NCBI GenBank assembly: GCA_945860745.1
Contig: CAMASH010000003.1
Location: 1-64,000, forward strand
Reading direction: 5' to 3'
DNA length: 64,000 nt
Source of the DNA: Chthoniobacter flavus
GTDB lineage: Bacteria; Verrucomicrobiota; Verrucomicrobiia; Chthoniobacterales; Terrimicrobiaceae
This document shows, piece by piece, positions 52,336-60,965 of this stretch. Made by a program: the position numbers and the translations under genes. Within the stretch, counting starts at the first letter, position 1, and each line of letters starts with the position of its first letter. The notes below the pieces were generated by a model. The model was not told where the DNA came from and searched no databases. It saw nothing but the letters and a program-made list of their open reading frames with translations.

Positions 52336-52456
52336 CTGTCACCGCCGCCTCATCATCAACGGATTCTTTCAGAGTTTGCTGGAGAGACTGGATTCCGAAT
52401 CGCTACGCCCCTACCCGGGCCGGATGGTCAGCGCCAAACTCGGCCTGACCGTTTGA
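52336..52456 (+). repeat. Displaced copy of the sufD 3' end (copy 3)
   Basis: Translates as CHRRLIINGFFQSLLERLDS then ESLRPYPGRMVSAKLGLTV and a stop, nearly the sufD C-terminus. At the DNA level it is closer to the intact sufD end than copy 2 is. It lies directly behind the solitary PIN gene and marks the right edge of the island. Confidence 0.88.
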
Positions 52457-52514
52457 AGAAATAGACCCCACCGTGTCCTAAGCGGAATTTCTCACGCAAA
52501 GCACCGTTTGGTCC

Positions 52515-52653
52515 TGTCGTCGCGGGGACGAACTTCCCGCGAAAACCAGGCCTGGCCAAATTAAATGGCCTCCAGCTTGATTTCAGCACGGGAAAAGGAA
52601 TCAATGTGCTCTTCTCCCTTCTGCCCCAATGGAAGGAGGCCTTGAAAAAATAA
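52515..52653 (+). pseudogene. Unrecognised C-terminal fragment
   Basis: A plus frame reads NFPRKPGLAKLNGLQLDFST then GKGINVLFSLLPQWKEALKK and a stop. It is protein-like but lacks a start and N-terminus. It may be the truncated end of a gene that lay behind sufD before the island formed. Confidence 0.3.
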
Positions 52654-52656
52654 ACC

Positions 52657-54993
52657 GTGAAGAAGAAACCAATTCCGCCGCCTGAATCTTCACGCCGACA
52701 CGGTGTTTGCCTCTTGCTTCTCGCCGTGCTCGCGATTCTGCCAATCGCGCGGGAACTCTTTTCGACCACACTGGTGCTTTCGGAAAAAAGCACCGATGTG
52801 ACCCTCCACTTTCTGTTCTCACGGGCCTTCGGATTCGGCGAAATGGCGCGCGGCAATTTTCCCCTTTGGAACCCCTACATCTATAGCGGCATTCCCTACC
52901 TCGGGCAGTTCCAGTCCGCGCTGCTTTATCCGCCAAACTTGATCTTCCTGCTGCTGCCCATCGCTTCCGCCATCAACTGGTCATCTGCGCTGCATATTTT
53001 TCTGCTTGGAGCGTTCACTTACGCCTGGGCCTTCCAGCGCGGCCTGCGGCCCGTCTCCGCCCTCGTTTCCGGTGTAGCCGCCATGTTCAGCAGCGCTTTT
53101 TTTCTGCACATCTACGCCGGCCACCTTTGCAACGTGGCCGCGATGGCTTGGGTGCCATTGATTTTCCTCGGAATAGACGGTTGGCTTACCAAACGCCATG
53201 CGGGATGGATTATCCTCGCCGCCATCGCGGCTGCGCTACAGATCTACGCTGGCCACCCTCAGTACGTGTTCTACACGGCCTTGATAGCAGGCCTCTATTC
53301 TCTGGCTCATCTGCCCGGAACAGCCCGACGGCCCATCGCCCTGACCGGCCTGCTGGCCATCTATCCCCTGGCCGCCATCTTGGCTGCGGCACAGCTTCTT
53401 CCGGGATTCGGTGCCGCTTCCGAAGCCGTCCGCAGCGGAGGGTTGTCCTACGAGTTTTCCTCCATGTTTTCCTTTCCTCCCGAAAATTTTCTTACCCTGA
53501 TTGTTCCCGGGTTTTTTGCCGGACAGGAAACCCCCTATTGGGGTCGCTGCTATCTCTGGGAGATGAGTCTGTATTTAGGGACCGGCATGTTGCTTCTGGC
53601 CGTATGGGGAATGGGGCAGCCAGGGGAAAAAGCCACACGCGTCCGTCTCGGGGTCCTTCTCGGCCTGACTTGCTTGCTGGCACTGGGAGCGCACACGCCC
53701 CTGCATAAGTTCCTTTATCACTTTCTTCCCGGCTTCAGCGGATTTCGAGGTTCCTCCAAGTTCATTTTCTTTGCGGGGATGATTCTTGCCCTTTTTGCGG
53801 GCATGGGCTTCGAAAGTCTGCTCCGAAAACAAAAGCCCAACTGGCATCTTTGCCTCGCCGGCGCCGCCCTCGGCTTGGGTCTGTTGGCAGCGGGGGCTTA
53901 CCTGAGCCGGAATGACGGGGTTTCCAGTTTTCGCAGTCTGATTGCGCTCTCGATTCAATCAAAGGAAAGCTATTTGAATCCTGCGGTCATTGATGATGCC
54001 GCTTTCCTCCAGTCGGTTCAGAAAACAGGCGTCCGCTCCTTCCAGCTCGCCGGCGGCCTCTGGGTGTTCTTTTCACTCCTCCTTCTGGCAGCGCAGCGCT
54101 TCAAAGTGGCGGTTTGGTTTGTTGGGCTGGCCGCGGTGTTGGAACTAACCCTCTTCGCGCACAGCACGGTCGAGAGCTTCCCTCTCAAGGATTTCACCTA
54201 CCCTGCCGTAGCGGAGTTTCTGAAAGAGAATCCCGGCGATTATCGGACATTAAACATGTTTAATCCCGATGCGGCCATGCTCCTGCGCAGCCCCAATATC
54301 TGGGGCTACGATCCGTTCGTGCTCAAGCGCTACGCCCAGTTGCTGCACTCCTCGCAAGGCAACGACCCTGCCCTCGCAAATCAGTACCTCCAGTTCAAGA
54401 ACCCCCATCCCATCCTCGCGATGCTGCGCGGCCGGTTGGCATTTGTGCCCAAAGCGAATGGCTCCCTCGATGTTGTGCCAATTTCTGAATCACCCGCCCC
54501 GCGGTTTTTTCTCGCCTCGAAATACCGGGTCCTCGCCGAACCGGGGGCGGTTCTGGATGCGCTAAGGAAGCCGGACTTCGATCTGAGCAAAGTGATCCTG
54601 CTTGAGCAAGAGCCTGTTCCCACCCCTGAGAACGACAAAGCCCGCTATGAAATCAAGATTTCGGATTCCTCCACGGACCACACAACACTCGAAATCCAGA
54701 CTGATCGCGCCGCCTTGCTCGTCGTCACGGACTCCTACTCCAAGGATTGGCGGGCCGTTTCCCTGCCGGGCAGCGTGCAAATCAATTACCAGATTCTTCC
54801 TGCCAACCATGCCATGCGCGCCATCCCTTTGGCCGCAGGGCGCCATCTTCTCCGCCTGGAATTTATTCCGTGGGGATTTCATACCGGAATCAGCCTCTCG
54901 CTGATTTCACTCGCCGTCCTGACCGCCTGCCTGACAATCCGGCCGCTGCGAGCGCGCCTGGATTTTTCTAAGAAAGACCTTCGTGAAACCTGA
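52657..54993 (+). CDS. YfhO-like polytopic membrane protein
   Basis: A 778-residue membrane protein with about 12-13 helices and a soluble C-terminal domain of some 250 residues ending in a last helix (GISLSLISLAVLTACLTI). GNFPLWNPYIYSGIPYLGQFQ (about 66-86) is the YfhO/GT-C-like first-loop motif. YfhO proteins are implicated in lipoteichoic or surface polysaccharide glycosylation in Firmicutes. GTG 52657 follows no clear ribosome-binding site. First gene of the glycan cluster. Confidence 0.85.
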   Translation: MKKKPIPPPESSRRHGVCLLLLAVLAILPIARELFSTTLVLSEKSTDVTLHFLFSRAFGFGEMARGNFPLWNPYIYSGIPYLGQFQSALLYPPNLIFLLLPIASAINWSSALHIFLLGAFTYAWAFQRGLRPVSALVSGVAAMFSSAFFLHIYAGHLCNVAAMAWVPLIFLGIDGWLTKRHAGWIILAAIAAALQIYAGHPQYVFYTALIAGLYSLAHLPGTARRPIALTGLLAIYPLAAILAAAQLLPGFGAASEAVRSGGLSYEFSSMFSFPPENFLTLIVPGFFAGQETPYWGRCYLWEMSLYLGTGMLLLAVWGMGQPGEKATRVRLGVLLGLTCLLALGAHTPLHKFLYHFLPGFSGFRGSSKFIFFAGMILALFAGMGFESLLRKQKPNWHLCLAGAALGLGLLAAGAYLSRNDGVSSFRSLIALSIQSKESYLNPAVIDDAAFLQSVQKTGVRSFQLAGGLWVFFSLLLLAAQRFKVAVWFVGLAAVLELTLFAHSTVESFPLKDFTYPAVAEFLKENPGDYRTLNMFNPDAAMLLRSPNIWGYDPFVLKRYAQLLHSSQGNDPALANQYLQFKNPHPILAMLRGRLAFVPKANGSLDVVPISESPAPRFFLASKYRVLAEPGAVLDALRKPDFDLSKVILLEQEPVPTPENDKARYEIKISDSSTDHTTLEIQTDRAALLVVTDSYSKDWRAVSLPGSVQINYQILPANHAMRAIPLAAGRHLLRLEFIPWGFHTGISLSLISLAVLTACLTIRPLRARLDFSKKDLRET

Positions 54994-55537
54994 GCCTCCT
55001 TCGCAGCTTTCCTTGCCGGTTCTGTGTGTGGACCTCGACGGAACGCTGATCCGTGATGATGCCTCCGTGAAATCGTTTCTCCACCTGCTGGGGAAAAACC
55101 CCCTGCGTATTTTTTCCGCCCTCCTCTGGCTGCGGCGCGGGCGGGTGCATTTGAAACGCGAGATCGCCCGGCGCATCCCGCTCGATCCGGCCGCCTTTTC
55201 TTACCGCGAAGACGTGCTGGTCTTCCTCCGGGAGGAAAAAGCGCGCGACCGCACGCTGGTCCTCGCTACGGCTTCGGACCAAATTTACGCGGACGCCATC
55301 GCAAATCACCTCGGCATTTTTTCCGAAGTTCTCGGCAGCGATGGAGTGATCAACCTCTCCGGCAAGCGTAAGCGGGCCGCCTTACAGGCGCGTTTTGGGC
55401 TCTTCTCCTACATGGGCAACAGCCGGGACGACCTCGCGGTGTGGCGCGGGGCCGAGGAGGCCATTGCCGTGGCAACCCCGCCCTCCGTTCTACGCGAACT
55501 GCGGAAATTCAAAAACCCGACCCGTGTTTTTCCCTGA
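54983..55537 (+). CDS. HAD-family hydrolase (UbiA-associated type), stand-alone
   Basis: A 184-residue HAD protein. CVDLDGTLIRDDASVKSFLHLL (motif I, D near 15 and 17), LVLATASDQIYADAIANHLG (motif II), KRAALQARFG (motif III lysine) and YMGNSRDDLAVWRGAEEAIAV (motif IV) are complete. In many bacteria this HAD is the N-terminal half of a fusion with a UbiA prenyltransferase (as in decaprenylphosphoryl-arabinose-type pathways); here the UbiA half is missing and the coding ends at TRVFP. Overlaps the YfhO-like gene by 11 bp. Confidence 0.78.
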   Translation: MKPEPPSQLSLPVLCVDLDGTLIRDDASVKSFLHLLGKNPLRIFSALLWLRRGRVHLKREIARRIPLDPAAFSYREDVLVFLREEKARDRTLVLATASDQIYADAIANHLGIFSEVLGSDGVINLSGKRKRAALQARFGLFSYMGNSRDDLAVWRGAEEAIAVATPPSVLRELRKFKNPTRVFP

Positions 55538-55548
55538 GGGACATGGCC

Positions 55549-55681
55549 TGACAACCAGCGGCTTCCTCGTCATCGGCGGAGGCATCATCGGGATCAGCAT
55601 CGCCCGCGAATTGAAACGCCGGTTTTCCGATTTCGAAACCCGCAAGTTTGTGGAGTTTGTTCTCGAGGGGGACAATGGTTG
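55549..55681 (+). pseudogene. N-terminal fragment of an FAD oxidoreductase (LhgO-like)
   Basis: LTTSGFLVIGGGIIGISIAR and ELKRRFSD form the FAD-binding start (GGGIIG) of an L-2-hydroxyglutarate-oxidase-type flavoprotein. After about 30 residues the frame becomes unrelated sequence and stops. The rest of the gene is missing; the following 200 bp to 55908 hold only a 20-bp palindrome. Confidence 0.6.
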
Positions 55682-55697
55682 AGCCCATGGGCTCAAC
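55678..55697. repeat. Perfect 20-bp palindrome
   Basis: GTTGAGCCCATGGGCTCAAC, self-complementary without spacer, at the break point of the flavoprotein fragment. Confidence 0.85.
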
Positions 55698-55908
55698 GCG
55701 GCCTCGCCCTGGGCCTGCGCATCTCTCTTCGCCAACCCTGGAATGGAAAAGATGGTCCATGCTCCCATTGCTTCTGATAACGATTTTTTCGAAAGCTCAA
55801 ATTTTCCGCCAAGGGAGACGCTGTTTTTTGGCGAATTGCCACTGGTCTATCCCCTCGCCCTTGATTTAGCCTTTCCCGGCATCCGACCTATTTTTGAGCG
55901 AACACAGC

Positions 55909-57558
55909 ATGGAACCTAGAGAAACCAAAAAGCCCCCTCGGAAACAAACCGGCATTTCCCCGGCAACCCGGCGGTTTTTTCGCTCATTCAAGACTTCCAA
56001 TGTGGGCGCCTTCATCCTGATCGCTGCGGTCTGGGCCCTGCTCTACCTCCCCCATCTTCGCACGAGCCCGCCTTGGTACAACGACGAAACGTTTGTCCAC
56101 AAAATCGCGATGGAACTGGTTCATGGCAAAATGGTCCAGCAAGGACTCTGGACGACATTCTGGCACCCGCATAATCCCTATCAGCCCTTCTACTACCTGC
56201 TGGCCGGAGTTTTCGGAAGCGCCGCCGGAGGGGATCTTGTGGGTTCACGATTTTTAAACACCTTGCTGGCCCTGGCCTGCGCTCTGGCCATTTACTACGT
56301 GGGAAGGCGCTCCCTCGGACGGATCCCCAGTCTCTTCGCCTGCTTGATGTTTCTCACCTACGACCAAAGCATCATTCATTTTCGCATGACGTATCCTCAC
56401 AATCTGGTGGGCCTCGGAATTCTCCTGATGACACTTTTTCTCCTGAGACCTGCCGGGCTTCAATCCGACCTGAAAGCCGGCCTCGGGCTGGCCTTTGCCG
56501 CCGGGGCGCATCCTCTGGCGGTGCATGCCGCCATCTCGGGGGCTCTTTGCCGCCTTAAACGTCCCCGGAGCCTCTTCCTCCTGCTGCTCCCGGCCGCCAT
56601 CGTGATCGGCATTTCCCTCGGCATCGCGTTCTTCCGCAATCGCCAGTGGCTGTTGGATGACCTTACGCTTCTCAAATTTGCTTACACTTCACGCGGGGAG
56701 GCCGACGGCGGCGGCGCGAAAGCGCTGGATAACTTGTGGTATTTCCTGCGCCAGGACTGGTTTCATGCCTGCCTGTTCCTCGGCTTGGTGGTTTCCGCCC
56801 GAAAGCGGCTTTATCCAATTCTGGTGATCGGCGGGTTTGTCCTCTTTATGCTCCTGAAAAACCGGCAAAACCTGCCCGTGTTTTACTATCAGGCCATCAT
56901 CATTCTGCCAACCCTGTGTCTGGGCTGGGCCTCGATTTTTATTTTCGTCAGAAAGTGGATGCGGCGGCAAACCCGTCTCACCCCGGATTTCCGGCTGGCG
57001 GGGCCTGCCCTCCTCTTTGTCCTGCCCTCCATTCTGTGGTTAACTCACACCCCCCGCTCGCTCGAAGGAAAATTTGTCGCCCGCAACCAATATTGGGCCA
57101 GTCAGTCCACGGAGGAGGTCGAGGAGGTTGCCAAGTGGCTGAATGAGCGAACCTCGGAGAATGATTTTGTCCCCTGCGACTTTACCCTGGCCTGGTTACT
57201 GAAGGCCAAGACGGCGAACTATCTCCAAGTAGTCACTTGGTATGGATATCCCACGACCGGTTACGACTACGGGAATAAACGCGAGCGGTTCCGCTATGAT
57301 GAATCCCTGGAAAACGCGCGCTATGCAGTGGTGAGCGACAACGAAAAGAAATGGGCCTTCCACGAGAAGAATGTCCACGTTCTGGTAAAGAAGTTGCAGG
57401 ACGAAAAATGGCCGGTAGTCTGGCAGGGGAAAAACTACCTTGTCTTGGAAAATCCCAAGCACCACATTTCCCTGCCCAATCTTATCCAGAGCCTGAGTCC
57501 CACCGGGGGTGCACCGTCCACCCCGCCCGTGACGAGACCAGAATCGGCTTCCCCATGA
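55909..57558 (+). CDS. ArnT/PMT-like membrane protein
   Basis: A 549-residue GT-C-type membrane protein with about 11 helices and a C-terminal soluble domain. PPWYNDETFVHKIAMELVHG (about 54-73) has the acidic first-loop motif with DE, and NPYQPFYYLLAG the following block. RMTYPHNLVGLGIL is an intramembrane family feature. ATG 55909 chosen over TTG 55894. Overlaps the GT2 gene by ATGA. Likely transfers sugar from a polyprenyl carrier outside the membrane; the GT2 next door could make that carrier. Confidence 0.8.
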   Translation: MEPRETKKPPRKQTGISPATRRFFRSFKTSNVGAFILIAAVWALLYLPHLRTSPPWYNDETFVHKIAMELVHGKMVQQGLWTTFWHPHNPYQPFYYLLAGVFGSAAGGDLVGSRFLNTLLALACALAIYYVGRRSLGRIPSLFACLMFLTYDQSIIHFRMTYPHNLVGLGILLMTLFLLRPAGLQSDLKAGLGLAFAAGAHPLAVHAAISGALCRLKRPRSLFLLLLPAAIVIGISLGIAFFRNRQWLLDDLTLLKFAYTSRGEADGGGAKALDNLWYFLRQDWFHACLFLGLVVSARKRLYPILVIGGFVLFMLLKNRQNLPVFYYQAIIILPTLCLGWASIFIFVRKWMRRQTRLTPDFRLAGPALLFVLPSILWLTHTPRSLEGKFVARNQYWASQSTEEVEEVAKWLNERTSENDFVPCDFTLAWLLKAKTANYLQVVTWYGYPTTGYDYGNKRERFRYDESLENARYAVVSDNEKKWAFHEKNVHVLVKKLQDEKWPVVWQGKNYLVLENPKHHISLPNLIQSLSPTGGAPSTPPVTRPESASP

Positions 57559-58217
57559 AAACCACCCTGATTATTCCCACACTTAATGAAATTGATGGGG
57601 TGAAAGCCATCATGCCGCAAATCGACAGGAAGTGGTGCGACGAAGTGATCATTGTCGACGGCGGCTCGACTGACGGCACCGTGGAATGGTTGGGAGACAA
57701 CGGATGGTGGGTCATCCGGCAGGAGCAGCGCGGCTTGGGCAATGCCTATCGTCAAGCGCAATCGCTCACCACCGGGGATGTGATTCTGACCTTCAGCCCG
57801 GATGGGAACTCCCAGGCCGATCGAATACCCGCCTTGATCGAGGAGATGCGGAAGGGTTACGATATGGTGATTGTTTCCCGATATCTGGACGGGGCGAAAA
57901 GCGATGATGATGACGCGCTCACTTCATGGGGCAACCCCCTTTTCACCTTCATCATCAATACTTGCTTCGGGGGAAAATACACCGACTCGCTGGTCATTTT
58001 TCGCGCGTACAAACGAAATCTTTTGCAGAGGTTGAACATCAATGCGCTGCATCTGACCTACGAGGCCCAAATCAGCATCCGGGCCGCCAAATCGGGGCTC
58101 AAGATCGGCGAGATCCCCGGCGATGAACCCAAGCGCATCGGCGGAGTTCGTAAAATGAGCCCGTTCGGCACAGGGTTTGAAATTCTGAAGGAGATCGGAT
58201 GGAACCTCATCAAATGA
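57555..58217 (+). CDS. Glycosyltransferase family 2 (DPM1-like)
   Basis: A 220-residue GT-A enzyme. TLIIPTLNEIDGVKAIMP, EVIIVDGGSTDGT (about 33-45), LTFSPDGNSQADRIPALIEEM (DGN-type metal motif) and MVIVSRYLDGAKSDDDD match dolichyl/polyprenyl-phosphate sugar synthases. No membrane helices, as in short DPM1 forms. Coupled to the ArnT-like gene and overlapping the transketolase subunit. Confidence 0.88.
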   Translation: MKTTLIIPTLNEIDGVKAIMPQIDRKWCDEVIIVDGGSTDGTVEWLGDNGWWVIRQEQRGLGNAYRQAQSLTTGDVILTFSPDGNSQADRIPALIEEMRKGYDMVIVSRYLDGAKSDDDDALTSWGNPLFTFIINTCFGGKYTDSLVIFRAYKRNLLQRLNINALHLTYEAQISIRAAKSGLKIGEIPGDEPKRIGGVRKMSPFGTGFEILKEIGWNLIK

Positions 58218-59008
58218 CCCCGGCGGGCGACCAACAAGTCTTGAACGAACTGCGCGGCACGATCCTGCGTATGGTCTACCATGCCCGGGAAGGACATATC
58301 CCAAGTGCATTTTCTGTCGTGGATATCCTCTATACCCTCTATCGGTATTGCCTTCGGGTCGACCCGGCGCACCCCGACCGGGAGGATCGCGACTACTTTC
58401 TCCTGAGCAAGGGCCATTCGGGAACGGCCCTCTATCCTGTTCTCGCTCATTTCGGATTCTTCGAGGCCGACTCCCTCTTGCAATACTGCAAGCCCGGGTC
58501 GCGTTTCGGCGGCCACCCGGACGCCCTGAAAGTGCCCGGCGTGGAGATCTGTTCCGGTTCTCTGGGGCACGGCATCGCCATGGGGGTCGGCCTGGGCCTT
58601 GGTCTGAGACTGAAAAATATCACTAAAAAAGTGGTCGTCCTGGTGGGAGACGGCGAGATGGAGGAAGGCAGCTTCTGGGAAAGCATCATGATGGCCCGGA
58701 ACACCGGTTTGACCAACCTCATCGTCATCGCCGATTGCAACAACTCCCAAGGATATTCCCATCCATTCGATTTTATTCGAATTCTCCAATCTTTCGATTG
58801 GGCCACCGCAGAGGTGAACGGACATGACGTGGAAGCGCTTGAGGCCACGCTGAGACCCTTGATCCATGGTCCTCTGACCTCGCCCACTTTTGTGGCCGCC
58901 CGAACACGCAAAGGTCACGGTATCGCCCGTTTCGTCGGTGAACACGCCTGGCATCGCCGAACCCCCACTGAATCCGAACTCAGGGAGTGCTTGGAAGAAC
59001 TGAAATGA
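58199..59008 (+). CDS. Transketolase, N-terminal (TPP-binding) subunit
   Basis: A 269-residue thiamine-diphosphate-binding half of a split transketolase. SAFSVVDILYTLYR, DYFLLSKGHSGTALYPVLAHFG, FGGHPDALKVPGVEICSGSLGHGIAMGVGLGL and VVLVGDGEMEEGSFWE (GDG...N metal motif) are diagnostic. ATG 58199 has AAGGAG 5 bp upstream; ATG 58214 in the ATGA overlap is the alternative. Its partner follows directly. In this cluster it probably moves a two-carbon unit to or from a sugar used for surface glycan. Confidence 0.9.
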   Translation: MEPHQMTPAGDQQVLNELRGTILRMVYHAREGHIPSAFSVVDILYTLYRYCLRVDPAHPDREDRDYFLLSKGHSGTALYPVLAHFGFFEADSLLQYCKPGSRFGGHPDALKVPGVEICSGSLGHGIAMGVGLGLGLRLKNITKKVVVLVGDGEMEEGSFWESIMMARNTGLTNLIVIADCNNSQGYSHPFDFIRILQSFDWATAEVNGHDVEALEATLRPLIHGPLTSPTFVAARTRKGHGIARFVGEHAWHRRTPTESELRECLEELK

Positions 59009-59925
59009 GGAGTCAATTTGCCAGAACCATTCTCGATGTCGGCCTCTCCGATCCCCGGCTGACCGTTTTGGTCGGCGATATCGGGGCCTTCGGATTGAGG
59101 GATTTTGCCCGACAATGCCCGGGCCGTTTTTTCAACATCGGCATTCGGGAACAGGCCATGACGGGAGCGGCGGCGGGCATGGCTCTGGCGGGATTCATCC
59201 CCGTCGTGCACAGCATCACCCCTTTCGTCGTCGAGCGTTGTTTCGAGCAAATCAAGGATGACTTTGGCTACCATCGGCTCAACGGGAACATCGTCAGCGT
59301 CGGGGGAGGGATCGATTACGCCGCCCTGGGATGCACGCATCACTCTTACTCCGACATTGCCATGCTCCGGAGCATTCCCGGGAGCAGGGTGTTTTCCCTC
59401 GGCAGCCCAATCGAAGTCGACACTCTTTTCCGGGAGGCCTACGCCGTTCCAGGCACTTTAAATTACTTCCGCCTCGGCGGGCGCCCCCATGGCTTCCCGA
59501 TCGAGGCATCGGATCTCAAAATCGGCCGGGGAATTAAAATCCGGGAAGGCCGGCACGTGAGCCTTGCAACCATGGGACCGCTGCTGGGATTTGCCTGCCA
59601 AGCGGCCGATGAGTTGGCCGTAAGGGATGTCTCCGCCGAAATCCTGTATTTCCCAACCGTGAAGCCCTTTGACCGGGAGCTTCTCCGGTCCAGTGCGGAA
59701 AAAACGCGAAGGATCGTTATCATCGAAGACCATAGCGTGAATGGAGGCCTCGCGGATGAAGTCCGGCAGGCGATTGAGGGCTCGGAAACCTCTGTCCGGA
59801 TCAAGGCGCTGGGAATCCAGGATCAATTTTTACGTGACTACGGTTCCTTCGATCATCTGGCCGGCGTCGCCGGCATCGATGCTCCCGCGATACTTCGCGC
59901 CGTCGCCGGGTTGGGGTTGCCATGA
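59005..59925 (+). CDS. Transketolase, C-terminal (pyrimidine-binding) subunit
   Basis: A 306-residue second half. LVGDIGAFGLRDFARQCPGRFFNIGIREQAMTGAAAGMALAG contains the catalytic glutamate (IREQ, about 50), and VERCFEQIKDDFGYHRLNGNIVSVGGGIDYAALGCTHHSYSDIAML the following domain. The C-terminal part (GRHVSLATMGPLLGFACQAADEL) is the transketolase tail. ATGA overlaps on both sides. Split transketolases often take non-standard substrates. Confidence 0.9.
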   Translation: MRSQFARTILDVGLSDPRLTVLVGDIGAFGLRDFARQCPGRFFNIGIREQAMTGAAAGMALAGFIPVVHSITPFVVERCFEQIKDDFGYHRLNGNIVSVGGGIDYAALGCTHHSYSDIAMLRSIPGSRVFSLGSPIEVDTLFREAYAVPGTLNYFRLGGRPHGFPIEASDLKIGRGIKIREGRHVSLATMGPLLGFACQAADELAVRDVSAEILYFPTVKPFDRELLRSSAEKTRRIVIIEDHSVNGGLADEVRQAIEGSETSVRIKALGIQDQFLRDYGSFDHLAGVAGIDAPAILRAVAGLGLP

Positions 59926-60965
59926 ATTCAATTTACGGGAAGATTGCCGACCACGTTGTTGCCACGGTGGACTTTTCCCCGCTGCGGGGGAAAGCGGTGT
60001 CCCTAACCGGCGTCAACGGTTTACTCGGCTCCCACCTGCTCCACGCCCTCAGCGTGGCCAACCGGAAGCTGGACCTGTCACTTCAAGTCGTTGGCACGAG
60101 CCGCAGCGGGCCTGCGCCCTGGATCAAGGATGTTTTTGCCCAGGAAAAATTCCGTTACGTGCAGTTGGACCTTCGCGGTCCCTTCGCCAGTTCCCGGCTG
60201 GGAAAACCCGACTATCTCATCCACGCCGCCACCTATGGCCAGCCGAAGAAATTTCTGGAGGACCCCTTGGGAACGATGACGTTAAACTCTCAGGTCACCG
60301 CCCAATTGCTGGATCTGGTCTCGGAAAAGAACGGCCGGTTTTTATTCGCAAGCTCATCGGAGATTTATGGAAATCCGCCCCGGGAATTGATGCCCGTCGG
60401 GGAAAGCTACCACGGTAACACCTCCCCGCTGGACCATCGTTCTCCCTACACTTCCTCGAAGAGGTTCGGGGAAACTCTTTGCAAAATTTATCAGGATCTT
60501 GGCCGGGTCCACGCCCGGATCGCCCGGGTATCGTCCGTCTACGGCCCGGGCGTCAATCTCACCGATGATCGGGTCCTTAATGTTTTCATTCGCCGCGCGC
60601 TTGATACGGGGGCCCTGACCATGCTGGATCGCGGCCTCCAAAAGCGGCACTGGCTCTATATCTCGGACGCCACGGCCATGCTGGCTTACATTTTAATGCA
60701 TGCGAAGGAGATGGTCTACAACGTCTCCGGGAGCGACCTCCGCTCCATTGCTGATCTCGCTTCCTACATCGGGGAGGAATTGGACATTCCCGTGGTCACT
60801 CCGTCCGTCGAAGATACCGCCAATCACACCGAGGGGGCACCGGATATGATTAACATCGATAATTCCAGGATTTTGCACGAAATGCAAATGGGCAATCTGG
60901 TTCCCTTGCGCCAGGGTGTTGCGGATTGTATCGCCTGGAACAGGACATTGCTGAAAACCGGATGA
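59922..60965 (+). CDS. NAD-dependent epimerase/dehydratase (extended SDR)
   Basis: A 347-residue nucleotide-sugar enzyme. SLTGVNGLLGSHLLHAL (GxxGxxG, about 27-43), FLFASSSEIYGNP (SSSE replacing the usual SSxxVYG serine/threonine), and SPYTSSKRFGETL with the YxxxK catalytic pair. RHWLYISDATAMLAYIL is the usual sugar-binding block. UDP- or dTDP-sugar epimerase or dehydratase; substrate unknown. Coupled by ATGA to the next gene. Confidence 0.88.
   Translation: MNSIYGKIADHVVATVDFSPLRGKAVSLTGVNGLLGSHLLHALSVANRKLDLSLQVVGTSRSGPAPWIKDVFAQEKFRYVQLDLRGPFASSRLGKPDYLIHAATYGQPKKFLEDPLGTMTLNSQVTAQLLDLVSEKNGRFLFASSSEIYGNPPRELMPVGESYHGNTSPLDHRSPYTSSKRFGETLCKIYQDLGRVHARIARVSSVYGPGVNLTDDRVLNVFIRRALDTGALTMLDRGLQKRHWLYISDATAMLAYILMHAKEMVYNVSGSDLRSIADLASYIGEELDIPVVTPSVEDTANHTEGAPDMINIDNSRILHEMQMGNLVPLRQGVADCIAWNRTLLKTG

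Noticed and set aside
47393..52456. A prophage or classical integrative element behind sufD
   Set aside because: No integrase, structural, replication or conjugation gene is present between the sufD tail copies.
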